A DNA stretch of 20,243 nt from a virus: positions 1-20,243 of IMG/VR virus record IMGVR_UViG_3300035070_001961; one strand, given 5' to 3'. The translations under genes were made by a program, and so were the position numbers. Below are positions 7,609 through 14,329 of the stretch, in pieces (positions within the stretch are counted from its first letter, which is position 1; each line of letters begins with the position of its first letter). The notes beneath the pieces are model-generated. The model saw only the letters and a program-made list of their open reading frames with translations. It ran no database searches and was not told the DNA's origin.

Positions 7609-8195
7609 TGGGTTTAGTTAAGAGAGCTGCAGATCTTACCTATACGTTTAGATTTATACGTATGATTGTGTTAGATTGGAGAGAATGGGATGCTTACAAG
7701 CTTGGCATCATCGATGAAAATGGAAAAAGACAAAAACAAGTCAAGCTCGACAGTGACGAGCGAAAGTCTGCATATACACCTTTCATCAGACTTTGTGCGA
7801 ACATCAAGAGGTTGGTGGCTAATATTCCTGGCGGCAGTAGCAAGCTTGGCAGTTTCGCGTCTGCTCTTTTTCTTATAAAAGAAAAGTATGAGCTTACTGA
7901 TACATGTTTAGAGAAGATACTAAGTAAGGCCGGTGTTGACAGACTTGATATGATGGTTGAAAAAAACGAGTGGTTTGTACTAGAAGATGGTGCAGTATCA
8001 CCGGGTGTTTATAAAATTAAGGGTAATAAACTAATAAATAGATCATGTGAGGAAGTTGTTTGGGCAAAGGATAATGTTAGAATCGAAGAGGATTCATATC
8101 CAGTAGGTGAAGTTTTTGGTATATCAATTTATGAGGCTTTGCATATGAAAACAAATCAAAGAATTTACGTTTCAGTAAGCGAGATCTACAGGTAG
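7608..8195 (+). CDS. Conserved marine T4-like phage protein, probably virion-associated
   Basis: A 195-residue protein beginning MGLVKRAADLTYTFRFIRMI, with KLGIIDENGKRQKQVKLDS, then NIPGGSSKLGSFASALFLIK (about 72-91) and a C-terminal SPGVYKIKGNKLINRS ... YPVGEVFGISIYEALH (about 164-179). I recall this family from many marine T4-like phages, where it sits with the preceding gene and near head genes. No function has been shown that I know of. The two genes are coupled by a TAATG junction. No signal peptide or membrane segment was seen. Confidence 0.85.
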   Translation: MGLVKRAADLTYTFRFIRMIVLDWREWDAYKLGIIDENGKRQKQVKLDSDERKSAYTPFIRLCANIKRLVANIPGGSSKLGSFASALFLIKEKYELTDTCLEKILSKAGVDRLDMMVEKNEWFVLEDGAVSPGVYKIKGNKLINRSCEEVVWAKDNVRIEEDSYPVGEVFGISIYEALHMKTNQRIYVSVSEIYR

Positions 8196-8199
8196 TAAA

Positions 8200-8559
8200 A
8201 TGGCATTCACTAGAAATGTAAGAAAAGTTGCTCAAAGTCTAACCGGTGCTAAAGCAGTTGCGAAGGTACATATAAGAGCAAACTTAACGACACCAGCTAT
8301 AACTGGTAGTTTTGGAGTAAGTTCTCTTGTTGATAATTATACAGGATCGGGTAAACCACAATTTACAACTAATTTTGCCGCGGCAGATTATACTGTTGTT
8401 ATTTCTGTCGGCAAATCTGGTGATGTTTTATTTGCTGAATTACAGGCAGATAGCACAGCGACTACTAGCGAACATCGTATCATGGGAAGAAATGGCTCTG
8501 AGGCTGGCGATGCTGATTGGGATATTGGTACCTCTATTTGTATGGGAGACTTAGCGTAA
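8200..8559 (+). CDS. Tail-fibre tip-like protein
   Basis: A 119-residue protein. The central FGVSSLVDNYTGSGKPQFTT plus NFAAADYTVVISVG resembles the recurrent phage fibre motif G-V-S-S-x-x-D-N-G-T-G-x-Y-T-V-N-F-x-x-A-x-x-D-x-x-Y, a beta-rich domain usually found at fibre ends. It ends in CMGDLA, and its stop overlaps the next start (TAATG). The 60-codon ORF at 10620 also ends in a C-x-GDLA-type tail. It opens the tail-fibre locus and is likely an adhesin or trimeric fibre tip. The N-terminal 30 residues (VRKVAQSLTGAKAVAKVHIR) are basic, perhaps for attachment. Confidence 0.7.
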   Translation: MAFTRNVRKVAQSLTGAKAVAKVHIRANLTTPAITGSFGVSSLVDNYTGSGKPQFTTNFAAADYTVVISVGKSGDVLFAELQADSTATTSEHRIMGRNGSEAGDADWDIGTSICMGDLA

Positions 8560-9323
8560 TGGGTGTCACAAGAATAAGAGACATAGCATCAATACTCGGT
8601 AAGACTGAAGCTGCAAATCCTTCGAACCCTGCACTTGGTACAGGCAGCGGCGGTGGAGGTGTAGACTCTGCAGGTGTTACACATCTTTTAGACTCAGCGG
8701 GAATACAGTCACCAATTTTAGGATCTACGCCAGCTCTTTTAGTTGATCCCGGCACAACTATGTATCACTGGGGTCAGCCGTATCAAGATTCAGACGGTAC
8801 TCTAACCCCACCGTTTGTAAATGCAGCACAGATCAGAAAAGGTGCTTTAGTACAAGTCGCTAATGCTGCCAACACTGCCGCTACAGAGCGCAGCCAATTT
8901 CTCTATCAGAATTGTTTTTACTTAACTCCTTCAGCTGATACTGGTACAGATATTTTAAGATACACCATGCTTGACAGATCAGATGATGCTGTACCAAGCA
9001 GCAGTGAAGTATATGGCCGAGTGAATTGGATATGCTGGGCTGGTGGTCATACAAATGCTACTGGTAATGGATCAAAACATCAAATAGGTGTTATCGACTA
9101 TAACGGTGCATCTCCTACAAACGGTACTTCACATACCTCATCTGATGGTAATGCTCCAGATTTTGCATGGACACACAGCAACTTTGTTTCAACACTAAAT
9201 GTACAAGGGTCTGGTGCTAGTTCTAATGTTGGTTACTTTACAGTATACGTACAAATATTGTTTACTCACGGCGCGGGTTCTCGTGGTTCAGCAATATACT
9301 ATAAATTAGAGGAGTTGGTCTAA
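8559..9323 (+). CDS. Tail-fibre protein with N-terminal RDIASILG module
   Basis: I start it at ATG 8559 in the TAATG junction, giving 254 residues; an in-frame ATG at 8517 would read through the end of the previous gene. The first about 25 residues (MGVTRIRDIASILGKTEAAN) match the start of the glycine-rich fibre at 9510. A Gly/Ser linker follows, then a beta-rich body with many Ser, Thr, Asn and Gly and aromatic residues. It ends in YFTVYVQILFTHGAGSRGSA. No family was recognised for the body. It is likely a receptor-binding fibre or fibre-attached protein; the shared module suggests a common docking site. Confidence 0.75.
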   Translation: MGVTRIRDIASILGKTEAANPSNPALGTGSGGGGVDSAGVTHLLDSAGIQSPILGSTPALLVDPGTTMYHWGQPYQDSDGTLTPPFVNAAQIRKGALVQVANAANTAATERSQFLYQNCFYLTPSADTGTDILRYTMLDRSDDAVPSSSEVYGRVNWICWAGGHTNATGNGSKHQIGVIDYNGASPTNGTSHTSSDGNAPDFAWTHSNFVSTLNVQGSGASSNVGYFTVYVQILFTHGAGSRGSAIYYKLEELV

Positions 9324-9508
9324 TGTCTGATGATTATACTTTTGGCAACGACTCTGCAGAACAAAATCAAATTATAATTACAAAAAGACAAGCTGCTTAT
9401 ATGGAAGATTTAGGAAGTTGGCAAGATCAACTACACATGATATATGATGATGAAGCGAACTGGCGAGCTAAAGTAGCAGAAGTAAAAGCAAAGTTTCCGA
9501 AGGTGTGA
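9323..9508 (+). CDS. Small tail-fibre-locus protein, possible chaperone
   Basis: A 61-residue acidic and aromatic protein (ITKRQAAYMEDLGSWQDQLH, then MIYDDEANWRAKVAEVKAKF). The helical ending with W-R-A-K-V-A-x-V-K resembles small proteins that accompany tail-fibre genes in marine phages and are often guessed to be assembly chaperones; that is context, not proof. It is coupled to the upstream fibre gene by TAATG and is followed after 1 bp by the glycine-rich fibre gene. Confidence 0.7.
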   Translation: MSDDYTFGNDSAEQNQIIITKRQAAYMEDLGSWQDQLHMIYDDEANWRAKVAEVKAKFPKV

Positions 9509-9509
9509 T

Positions 9510-10610
9510 ATGACTAGAACTAGAGACTTAGCGACAATACTCGGTTTAACAGAAGCTGATAACACTACTAATCAAACGTTAGGCGCTGGTGGTGGTACTT
9601 CAGTAACATTTATAGATTCAGACGCTTTAATACCAAGTGCAGATTTAACAGGTGATTCTGGAGATTTAGTATTTTCAAGATCGTCCAACGCCTTATTTGT
9701 GTGTGAGGGTGGATACTATCGTAAACTATCATCGAGTAGCTTAGTCACTGCTGAAATGCTTCTTATCGGTGGAGGCGGTGGTGGCCAAAGTGGGGGCGGC
9801 GGCGCCGGCGGATTGTTGTATTATGGGTCAGAAGTTGGCCGCTCATCAGATTCAGCAGACTACGAAAGAAAACCACACGGGTCAGCCATCAGCATTGACG
9901 TAGGAAAAACATATACTGTTACTATAGGTGACGGTGGTGGTAGAGCATCCAACGGAACAAATTCTACTGTCACAGCAACGGGAGTAAGCTTTACTGCTTT
10001 TGGAGGCGGGTCAGGCGCTGACGGTGGAGGTACTCACATAGGTACAGGCTTCCAAGGTAATGACGGTGGATCTGGCGGCGGCGGAGGAGGTAACACAGGC
10101 ACTGGTTCAAATGTTAGATTGCTTGGAGGTGATAATGTGCCCGGCCAAGGGTTTCCCGGAGGCGTTGGTTTAGAAGTTGGTAATTCACCAGCCGGAGCCG
10201 GTGGTGGCGCTGGAGGTCCTGGTGGATCTGCAGAAGCAGGTAGTGCCAACCATTCTAACGGAGGTAGTGGATTACGATATTCTATTACTGGCACTGAAAC
10301 GTATTACGCCGGTGGAGGTGGAGGAGGATCACACAATGCTGGCTTTGGCAGTGGTGGCCCAGGCGGCGGAGGAAATGGAAATATAAATAATGGTGCGTCT
10401 ACTCCAGGTACTGCCAATACAGGAGGTGGTGGAGGTGGTGGAGGATATGCTAATGCCTCGGCCTCAACAATCTCAAATGGCGGGTCCGGAGTTTGTATCT
10501 TAAAAACTGCATCAACTCTTACAACAACGGGTACTGTAACAGTTGACAGCGATGGTAGTGGCTTTAACGTATATACTTTTACTGATGACGGAACATTTAA
10601 AACATCATAA
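9510..10610 (+). CDS. Glycine-rich tail-fibre adhesin
   Basis: A 366-residue protein. The N-terminus MTRTRDLATILGLTEADN shares the docking-like module of the fibre at 8559. A short GDLVFSRSSNALFVCEGGYY segment (about 51-70) comes next, then a long glycine-rich domain (about 85-335) with poly-Gly runs separated by short polar loops, and a closing beta part (NVYTFTDDGTFKTS). Glycine-rich domains of this type occur in phage adhesins, including the poly-glycine sandwich of T4-like gp38 adhesins, where variable loops contact the receptor. The match to that exact fold is unproven. Probably the main host-range determinant in the window. Confidence 0.8.
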   Translation: MTRTRDLATILGLTEADNTTNQTLGAGGGTSVTFIDSDALIPSADLTGDSGDLVFSRSSNALFVCEGGYYRKLSSSSLVTAEMLLIGGGGGGQSGGGGAGGLLYYGSEVGRSSDSADYERKPHGSAISIDVGKTYTVTIGDGGGRASNGTNSTVTATGVSFTAFGGGSGADGGGTHIGTGFQGNDGGSGGGGGGNTGTGSNVRLLGGDNVPGQGFPGGVGLEVGNSPAGAGGGAGGPGGSAEAGSANHSNGGSGLRYSITGTETYYAGGGGGGSHNAGFGSGGPGGGGNGNINNGASTPGTANTGGGGGGGGYANASASTISNGGSGVCILKTASTLTTTGTVTVDSDGSGFNVYTFTDDGTFKTS

Positions 10611-10619
10611 GGATAAATA

Positions 10620-10673
10620 ATGAAAATACCTGAATTTAAGAATACACATTTGTTTGATAGATTATGTTGGGCA
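10620..10673 (+). repeat. 54-bp perfect direct repeat, copy 1
   Basis: These 54 bases, starting at an ATG and coding MKIPEFKNTHLFDRLCWA, are identical to 11859-11912. Identity stops on both sides: the base before the ATG differs, and after GCA one copy reads GAT and the other AAA. No silent difference has accumulated, which points to recent duplication or ongoing gene conversion. This copy has a good ribosome site (AAGGATAAATA) and is fused to a different 3' part. Confidence 0.95.
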
Positions 10674-10802
10674 GATGGCAATGGTTTTAGAGTAAGATCT
10701 AATAATACAACGTCTTCGCAAATACATGTTGCAACATTTAACAGTTCTGCTGCTGCTCATGATTGTCCAAAATACATAAACTGGTGTGGAGACCTCGCAT
10801 GA
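10620..10802 (+). CDS. Chimeric 60-residue ORF: copied start plus fibre-tip-like tail
   Basis: The first 18 residues (MKIPEFKNTHLFDRLCWA) come from the 54-bp repeat and equal the start of the gene at 11859. The remaining 42 residues (FRVRSNNTTSSQIHVATFNS, ending CPKYINWCGDLA) are Ser/Thr-rich and beta-like, with a GDLA end shared with the fibre-tip gene at 8200. I read it as a recombination scar: the start of one gene joined in frame to the 3' end of a lost fibre-tip gene. It has a good ribosome site and may be translated, if only to couple to the next gene (ATGA overlap). It may equally be regarded as a pseudogene. Confidence 0.55.
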   Translation: MKIPEFKNTHLFDRLCWADGNGFRVRSNNTTSSQIHVATFNSSAAAHDCPKYINWCGDLA

Positions 10803-11671
10803 CACAGAGTATTAATAGAAGAATTGCTGGTAACTTTAGCAAAAATGATGGAGCTCCAGAAGCCTTAAGAGGTGTTAAATCAGTATCAAGCGGCACTACG
10901 CTTACAACAGATGACCTTGGCTTTGTTGTGCAATGTAGTGGTACTTCAGCTGATTACAATGTAATATTACCAGCCGCAGATTCATGTACTAATAAACAAG
11001 TATATTTACAGATGAAAGATAGTGACGCAGGTCTTACAAGACTTGTGACTGTTATGTCAGCCGATAGCACTTCAACAAAAATTGACGGTGAAGGAAGAAG
11101 AGTAATGCACGGTGGCGAAACTGCTGTTTTATTCTCTGATGGTACAAACTGGACAAAAATTGGTGGTAAGACAGACCCACTATATGCTTTTCAATATGGA
11201 ACAGGATTGTCAGATCAAAGTGTTGCAACAGCAACTACAACGAAAATTACTTTGGGTAAAGAGCCATCAGCTACTTATTTTTCTGGTGGTGATTTAGGAA
11301 CAAAAAATACAAATTTGAGAACTATGCAAGATTATGCAAACTCTCAAATTGTAATTAAAAGAGATGGTGTTTATGAAGTTCAGGCTTGTGTAAGAATTAA
11401 TAACCTTGGAAGTTCGGCAAATATCGAAGTAGGATTTGGAATAAATGCAGGTGGATCACATAATAGTGGATCAGCAGTCGGCTTTTCAAGTATAAGATCT
11501 GGATACCACACTACTAGTGACTATCCAGCAATACAAATGAGAACTAATTCTTACTTCAAAGCCGGTGACACTTTAATATTGAACACAAGACATTACAAAG
11601 GAAGTAACCAAAACTATTTGTTGAATAACAACATGACACATTTAGAAGTGAAAGAGAAACCATCATGGTAG
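10799..11671 (+). CDS. Tail-fibre protein with C1q/TNF-like C-terminal domain
   Basis: I start it at ATG 10799 in an ATGA overlap, giving 290 residues. Residues about 25-125 resemble a fibre stalk or spacer domain (SGTTLTTDDLGFVVQCSG ... YNVILPAADSCTNKQVYLQM ... GGETAVLFSDGTNWTKIGG). Residues about 130-290 look like a C1q-type jelly roll (IVIKRDGVYEVQACVRINN ... AIQMRTNSYFKAGDTLIL ... LNNNMTHLEVKEKPSW). Such domains form trimeric receptor-binding tips in many phages. The gene lies inside the repeat-bounded cassette. The N-terminus lacks the T-R-x-R-D-x-A-x-I-L-G module of the two other fibres. Confidence 0.78.
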   Translation: MTQSINRRIAGNFSKNDGAPEALRGVKSVSSGTTLTTDDLGFVVQCSGTSADYNVILPAADSCTNKQVYLQMKDSDAGLTRLVTVMSADSTSTKIDGEGRRVMHGGETAVLFSDGTNWTKIGGKTDPLYAFQYGTGLSDQSVATATTTKITLGKEPSATYFSGGDLGTKNTNLRTMQDYANSQIVIKRDGVYEVQACVRINNLGSSANIEVGFGINAGGSHNSGSAVGFSSIRSGYHTTSDYPAIQMRTNSYFKAGDTLILNTRHYKGSNQNYLLNNNMTHLEVKEKPSW

Positions 11672-11862
11672 ATTATTATCCAGACGGAAGCTTATTTGAT
11701 CGCATAGTTAAAATTTATCCAAGTCTTACTTGGAAAGACTTTTCTCAAGAAGGAACTATTGTACTTTACGATAATGCAGACGGTAATGGTCCATATATAT
11801 TAGAATGGAATCACCCAAGTTATGCAAAACCTACGAAAGAACAATTGGACGCAGCTTTATGA
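11665..11862 (+). CDS. Small XkdW-like tail-locus protein, possible chaperone
   Basis: A 65-residue protein overlapping the upstream gene by 7 bp and the downstream gene by 4 bp. The end, GTIVLYDNADGNGPYILEWN then KPTKEQLDAAL, resembles the XkdW-type pattern (I-L-x-D-D-G-x-G-P-Y-I-x-x-W-N ... P-T-x-E-E-L) found in phage tail regions; the family name is from memory. Such small proteins next to fibres are usually assumed to help fibre folding or assembly. Confidence 0.75.
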   Translation: MVDYYPDGSLFDRIVKIYPSLTWKDFSQEGTIVLYDNADGNGPYILEWNHPSYAKPTKEQLDAAL

Positions 11863-11912
11863 AAATACCTGAATTTAAGAATACACATTTGTTTGATAGA
11901 TTATGTTGGGCA
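11859..11912 (+). repeat. 54-bp perfect direct repeat, copy 2
   Basis: Identical to 10620-10673 and in the same orientation, 1239 bp apart start to start. This copy is the natural 5' end of the intact 153-residue gene. Recombination between the two copies would remove the 60-codon ORF, the C1q-like fibre and the XkdW-like gene, leaving one intact copy directly behind the glycine-rich fibre. Confidence 0.95.
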
Positions 11913-12320
11913 AAAGAAAACTTAGAGCCTATACAAAGTGATTATCGCGTAGTATATGAACAAAACATTGACGAGCCCGCAAAGGTGCTTGTGCCCGATC
12001 CAAACTGGATGGCGTGCGCACAGGCGGGTGGTATACTTCCACCGGTGTGGGTTTATCATGAACTAGCTGACGATGAAGCCAAGCCTGACTTTGTAAAACA
12101 TACACGTGGTTATTTACTGCATGAAACTGACCCAGTAGAACCAATGACTGAAGAAGAAGCAATTGAATACTTAATTATGAAAGACATACCAAGAGAAGTA
12201 TGGCAATCTTGGGATGAAGGAAATAAACCGAAGATGGTAATTTGTAGAAAAGAACAGTTACCGTCAACTAGAGAATGGAGAAACGCTTGGCGTATCTCCG
12301 AAGATTTAGAAGCCGCATAG
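11859..12320 (+). CDS. Conserved tail-fibre-locus protein of marine T4-like phages
   Basis: A 153-residue protein. After the repeat-coded start come SDYRVVYEQNIDEPAKVLVP, DPNWMACAQAGGILPPVWVY, TEEEAIEYLIMKDIPREVW and SPKMVIC-type positions read here as KPKMVICRKEQLPSTREWRN. I recall closely similar proteins next to fibre genes in marine T4-like phages; the function is unknown, with chaperone or fibre-hinge suggested by place only. The last about 20 residues (PSTREWRNAWRISEDLEAA) resemble residues 21-43 of the next protein. It begins in an ATGA overlap with the upstream gene. Confidence 0.8.
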   Translation: MKIPEFKNTHLFDRLCWAKENLEPIQSDYRVVYEQNIDEPAKVLVPDPNWMACAQAGGILPPVWVYHELADDEAKPDFVKHTRGYLLHETDPVEPMTEEEAIEYLIMKDIPREVWQSWDEGNKPKMVICRKEQLPSTREWRNAWRISEDLEAA

Positions 12321-12329
12321 GAGAAACTA

Positions 12330-12698
12330 ATGGCAACAACAATCGTAGATAAAGACGGCAAGTCTATTGATGCAGCTTCGGCAACGGTACCATCTGATCG
12401 TCATTTCCGTAATGCATGGACGCTCGACGGAACTGTAATATCAGAAGATCTTGCGACTGCAAAAGATATTTTTAAAGATAAAATTCGTGAAGTACGAAAG
12501 CCTTTGCTTGAGGCGGAAGACGTAGTGTATATGAAAGCTTTAGAAGCAGACGATGCAGATGCAAAAGCAGCATCTGTAACTAAGAAAACAAACCTACGTA
12601 ATGCACCTGCTGCATCTGCTATCACAGATGCTACGACTATTGCAGAACTAAAAGCTGCATGGGATACGAGTCTGCTAGGTACTTCACCATACGCATAG
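12330..12698 (+). CDS. Tail-fibre assembly-type protein
   Basis: A 122-residue protein with a strong ribosome site (AGGAG). It has the pattern PSDRHFRNAWTLDGTVISED, then TAKDIFKDKIREVRKPLLEA, YMKALEADDADAKAA and TTIAELKAAWDTSLLG. This resembles small phage proteins with R-x-x-R-N-A-W ... K-x-x-x-R-x-x-R-x-P-x-L-x-x-L-D placed after fibre genes and usually called tail assembly chaperones. The assignment rests on pattern and location. No catalytic residues were recognised. Confidence 0.75.
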   Translation: MATTIVDKDGKSIDAASATVPSDRHFRNAWTLDGTVISEDLATAKDIFKDKIREVRKPLLEAEDVVYMKALEADDADAKAASVTKKTNLRNAPAASAITDATTIAELKAAWDTSLLGTSPYA

Positions 12699-12707
12699 GA
12701 GGCGTAA

Positions 12708-13013
12708 ATGCCTAACAAAGGCCTGTGGTATAATATCAATAAGCGCAGAAAAAGTGGAAAGCGCATGCGTAAGAAAGGTGAAAAAGGTGCACCTACGCAA
12801 GACGCTTTGCGTCAAGCGCAAGCCACGAGTCGACGTGAAGCTATGAGTGAAATGCCAACTGTAAATACCAGCGCTATACCTAATCCAGCGGATACAGCAA
12901 TGGGTCCACGTATACGTACTACTACCATGCATGATAAACGTAGAAAAAAAGACAAGTTGCCTGTCTTACTCAAACGTTTTAGAAAGTACATAGAAGACAA
13001 TGGTATAGGTTAA
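12708..13013 (+). CDS. Small basic conserved phage protein (GLWYNINKRRK family)
   Basis: A 101-residue, strongly basic protein with a strong ribosome site (AGGAGG). The N-terminal motif GLWYNINKRRKSGKRMRKKG followed by GAPTQDALRQAQ is a recurrent phage signature (G-L-W-x-N-I-x-x-[KR]-R-K ... M-R-K-x-G-x-K-G-A-P-T). The function is unknown; the charge would fit DNA or capsid interior contact. The C-terminal helix (LPVLLKRFRKYIEDNGIG) is amphipathic. It couples to the spanin gene through TTAATGA. Confidence 0.8.
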   Translation: MPNKGLWYNINKRRKSGKRMRKKGEKGAPTQDALRQAQATSRREAMSEMPTVNTSAIPNPADTAMGPRIRTTTMHDKRRKKDKLPVLLKRFRKYIEDNGIG

Positions 13014-13516
13014 TGACTCGCATATATGTTCTGATTTTTATTATTGCAGTTCTTGGTGGTATAGGTTATGGTGCTAAATATTATTATGACACTACACAAA
13101 ATAAGATTGCAATCCTTACAGAAAATAATGCTCAACTTGAAGTGGCCGTACAAACTGCGGCCGCTAGCTTAGATGCGGCCATTGAAAATCAAGAAAAGCT
13201 TGGCGCTCTCAATAAAGCTTTACAGGAAGATTTGCAAAAAGCTGAAAAATACGGGGATAGTCTCCGTAACAAATTACAACAACTCAATCTAGTCAAAGAT
13301 GCATTGACAGATGCAAAAGACTTAGAAGGTAGAATGAATGGTGCAACTGCTAAAATCTGGCGTGACATCACTACCGATACTGGTGGCGACGGTGGCCGTC
13401 CTGTTCCTGAGTGGCTGCAGCAGCCTAAGACTGCCGGCGGAAATCAAGACAGTAACCAAGATCGAGAAAGTGACGATACCAACGGTAGCGAGACCGAAGC
13501 CAGTACAACTGAATGA
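13013..13516 (+). CDS. Putative inner-membrane spanin (Rz-like)
   Basis: A 167-residue protein with an N-terminal transmembrane segment (YVLIFIIAVLGGIGYGAKYY, about 5-24), a long coiled coil (about 28-110: ENNAQLEVAVQTAAASLDAA ... LRNKLQQLNLVKDALTDAKD), and a Gly/Asp/Ser-rich, disordered tail (GGNQDSNQDRESDDTNGSET). N-in/C-out topology with a periplasmic coiled coil is the hallmark of Rz-type i-spanins. A lipoprotein ORF begins inside it in the +1 frame, the arrangement of overlapping Rz/Rz1 pairs. With its partner it would fuse inner and outer membranes at the end of lysis. Confidence 0.8.
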   Translation: MTRIYVLIFIIAVLGGIGYGAKYYYDTTQNKIAILTENNAQLEVAVQTAAASLDAAIENQEKLGALNKALQEDLQKAEKYGDSLRNKLQQLNLVKDALTDAKDLEGRMNGATAKIWRDITTDTGGDGGRPVPEWLQQPKTAGGNQDSNQDRESDDTNGSETEASTTE

Positions 13517-13730
13517 TGTTAGAGTTTACGTAGTAAACGAAGAGATCTATGAAGAATTTGTGAAAGAGTTTACCGAAGAAAACGGTGAGCTTGCTTTTGT
13601 TGCACTGTCCATGAAAGACTATGAAAACTTAGCTCTCAATGTTGCAGAGCTTCGAAGATATATTAATCAACAAAAAAATATTATAATATACTACGAAGAA
13701 GCAGTGACAGAAAAGGAGGAAGAAAAATGA
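13338..13730 (+). CDS. Putative outer-membrane spanin lipoprotein (Rz1-like), overlapping in +1 frame
   Basis: A 130-residue protein starting at ATG 13338 inside the i-spanin gene, in the +1 frame; GAAGG eight bases upstream supports this start. Residues 1-27 are a lipoprotein signal (LPILVATVAVLFLSGC) with lipobox L-S-G-C, so lipidation at Cys27 is predicted. A short Pro-containing stretch (VTIPTVARPKPVQL) follows, then an acidic helical C-terminal part (VYVVNEEIYEEFVKEFTEEN ... YYEEAVTEKEEEK). The first 179 bp overlap the i-spanin and the rest extends beyond it. It is longer than a typical Rz1. Spanin function is inferred from architecture. Confidence 0.8.
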   Translation: MVQLLKSGVTSLPILVATVAVLFLSGCSSLRLPAEIKTVTKIEKVTIPTVARPKPVQLNDVRVYVVNEEIYEEFVKEFTEENGELAFVALSMKDYENLALNVAELRRYINQQKNIIIYYEEAVTEKEEEK

Positions 13731-14329
13731 TGTCTTTCATATTAGATCAACTTATGACATGGTGGCAGTTCACTGTTGTAGGTGTACTAATTATTATAGG
13801 ATGGCTAATTAATAAGTTAGGCGTGGATTGTGACGAATACTTAATCGGGTTTGACTATGTAGAAATGCCACAACTCAAGCCAATCAAAATCGCTACAGCA
13901 GGCAAAGGATTCTGGTCAGCGATATGGATGTGGTTGACGGGTACGAGACATTGGATGGTAGCACAGGACTGGACATACGAACTTGAAGGCGTGTACTACG
14001 TCATACCAGCAGGGTTTGTGTTTGACGGTGCATCGATCCCTAAGTTCTTACACACTTGGCTATCACCAACAGGTGTACTATTGATGGGTGGACTTGTACA
14101 CGATTACGCCTATAAATATGAAACACTACTGAAAGCTAATAAAACAGATACTATGGGTAAGATCGATCAAAAGAAAGCTGATCAGATCTTTAGAGACATT
14201 AACATAGAACAAAATGGTTTTCACTTTTTAAATAAGTTGGCTTACTGGGCTTTACGCATCGGTGGCTTTGTAGCATGGAATGGCCACAGAAAACGTAACG
14301 CAAAGATAGAAGGAATATTCGATGTATGA
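13727..14329 (+). CDS. DUF1353 family protein with N-terminal membrane segment
   Basis: A 200-residue protein starting in a 4-bp ATGA overlap with the o-spanin; a second ATG at 13730 would also serve, and GGAGG lies upstream. Residues about 10-29 form a membrane helix (WWQFTVVGVLIIIGWLINK). The soluble part carries the DUF1353 hallmark VIPAGFVFDGASIPKFLHTW (about 92-111) and GLVHDYAYKYE (about 122-132), with conserved D100 and the H125-D126 pair. The family is common in phages near lysis or tail genes, and its activity is not settled to my knowledge. The membrane anchor and place directly after the spanins suggest a lysis-related role, as inference. Confidence 0.82.
   Translation: MMSFILDQLMTWWQFTVVGVLIIIGWLINKLGVDCDEYLIGFDYVEMPQLKPIKIATAGKGFWSAIWMWLTGTRHWMVAQDWTYELEGVYYVIPAGFVFDGASIPKFLHTWLSPTGVLLMGGLVHDYAYKYETLLKANKTDTMGKIDQKKADQIFRDINIEQNGFHFLNKLAYWALRIGGFVAWNGHRKRNAKIEGIFDV

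Noticed and set aside
7934-7955. TTGACA followed by a TATGAT-like string as a promoter
   Set aside because: The hexamers are far too close together for a sigma70 promoter and lie inside a conserved gene.
10382-10389. TATAAATA inside the glycine-rich fibre gene
   Set aside because: It lies about 230 bp before the next start and within coding sequence; one or two chance hits per strand are expected in this composition.
9510-10610. Collagen-like repeat in the glycine-rich protein
   Set aside because: The glycines occur in irregular runs, not in a sustained G-X-Y periodicity, so a glycine-rich adhesin domain fits better.
10612-10619. GATAAATA just before ATG 10620 as a late promoter
   Set aside because: It touches the start codon, so a transcript from it would lack the ribosome site; AAGGA there is better read as the Shine-Dalgarno sequence.
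10034-10681. Long minus-strand ORFs rich in proline opposite the glycine-rich fibre
   Set aside because: They are the antisense of GGN glycine codons, which read as CCN-type proline codons on the other strand; no ribosome site or independent coding pattern was seen.
14111-14118. TATAAATA inside the DUF1353 gene
   Set aside because: It is about 200 bp from the next start and is explained by the codons for Tyr-Lys-Tyr; position does not support promoter use.
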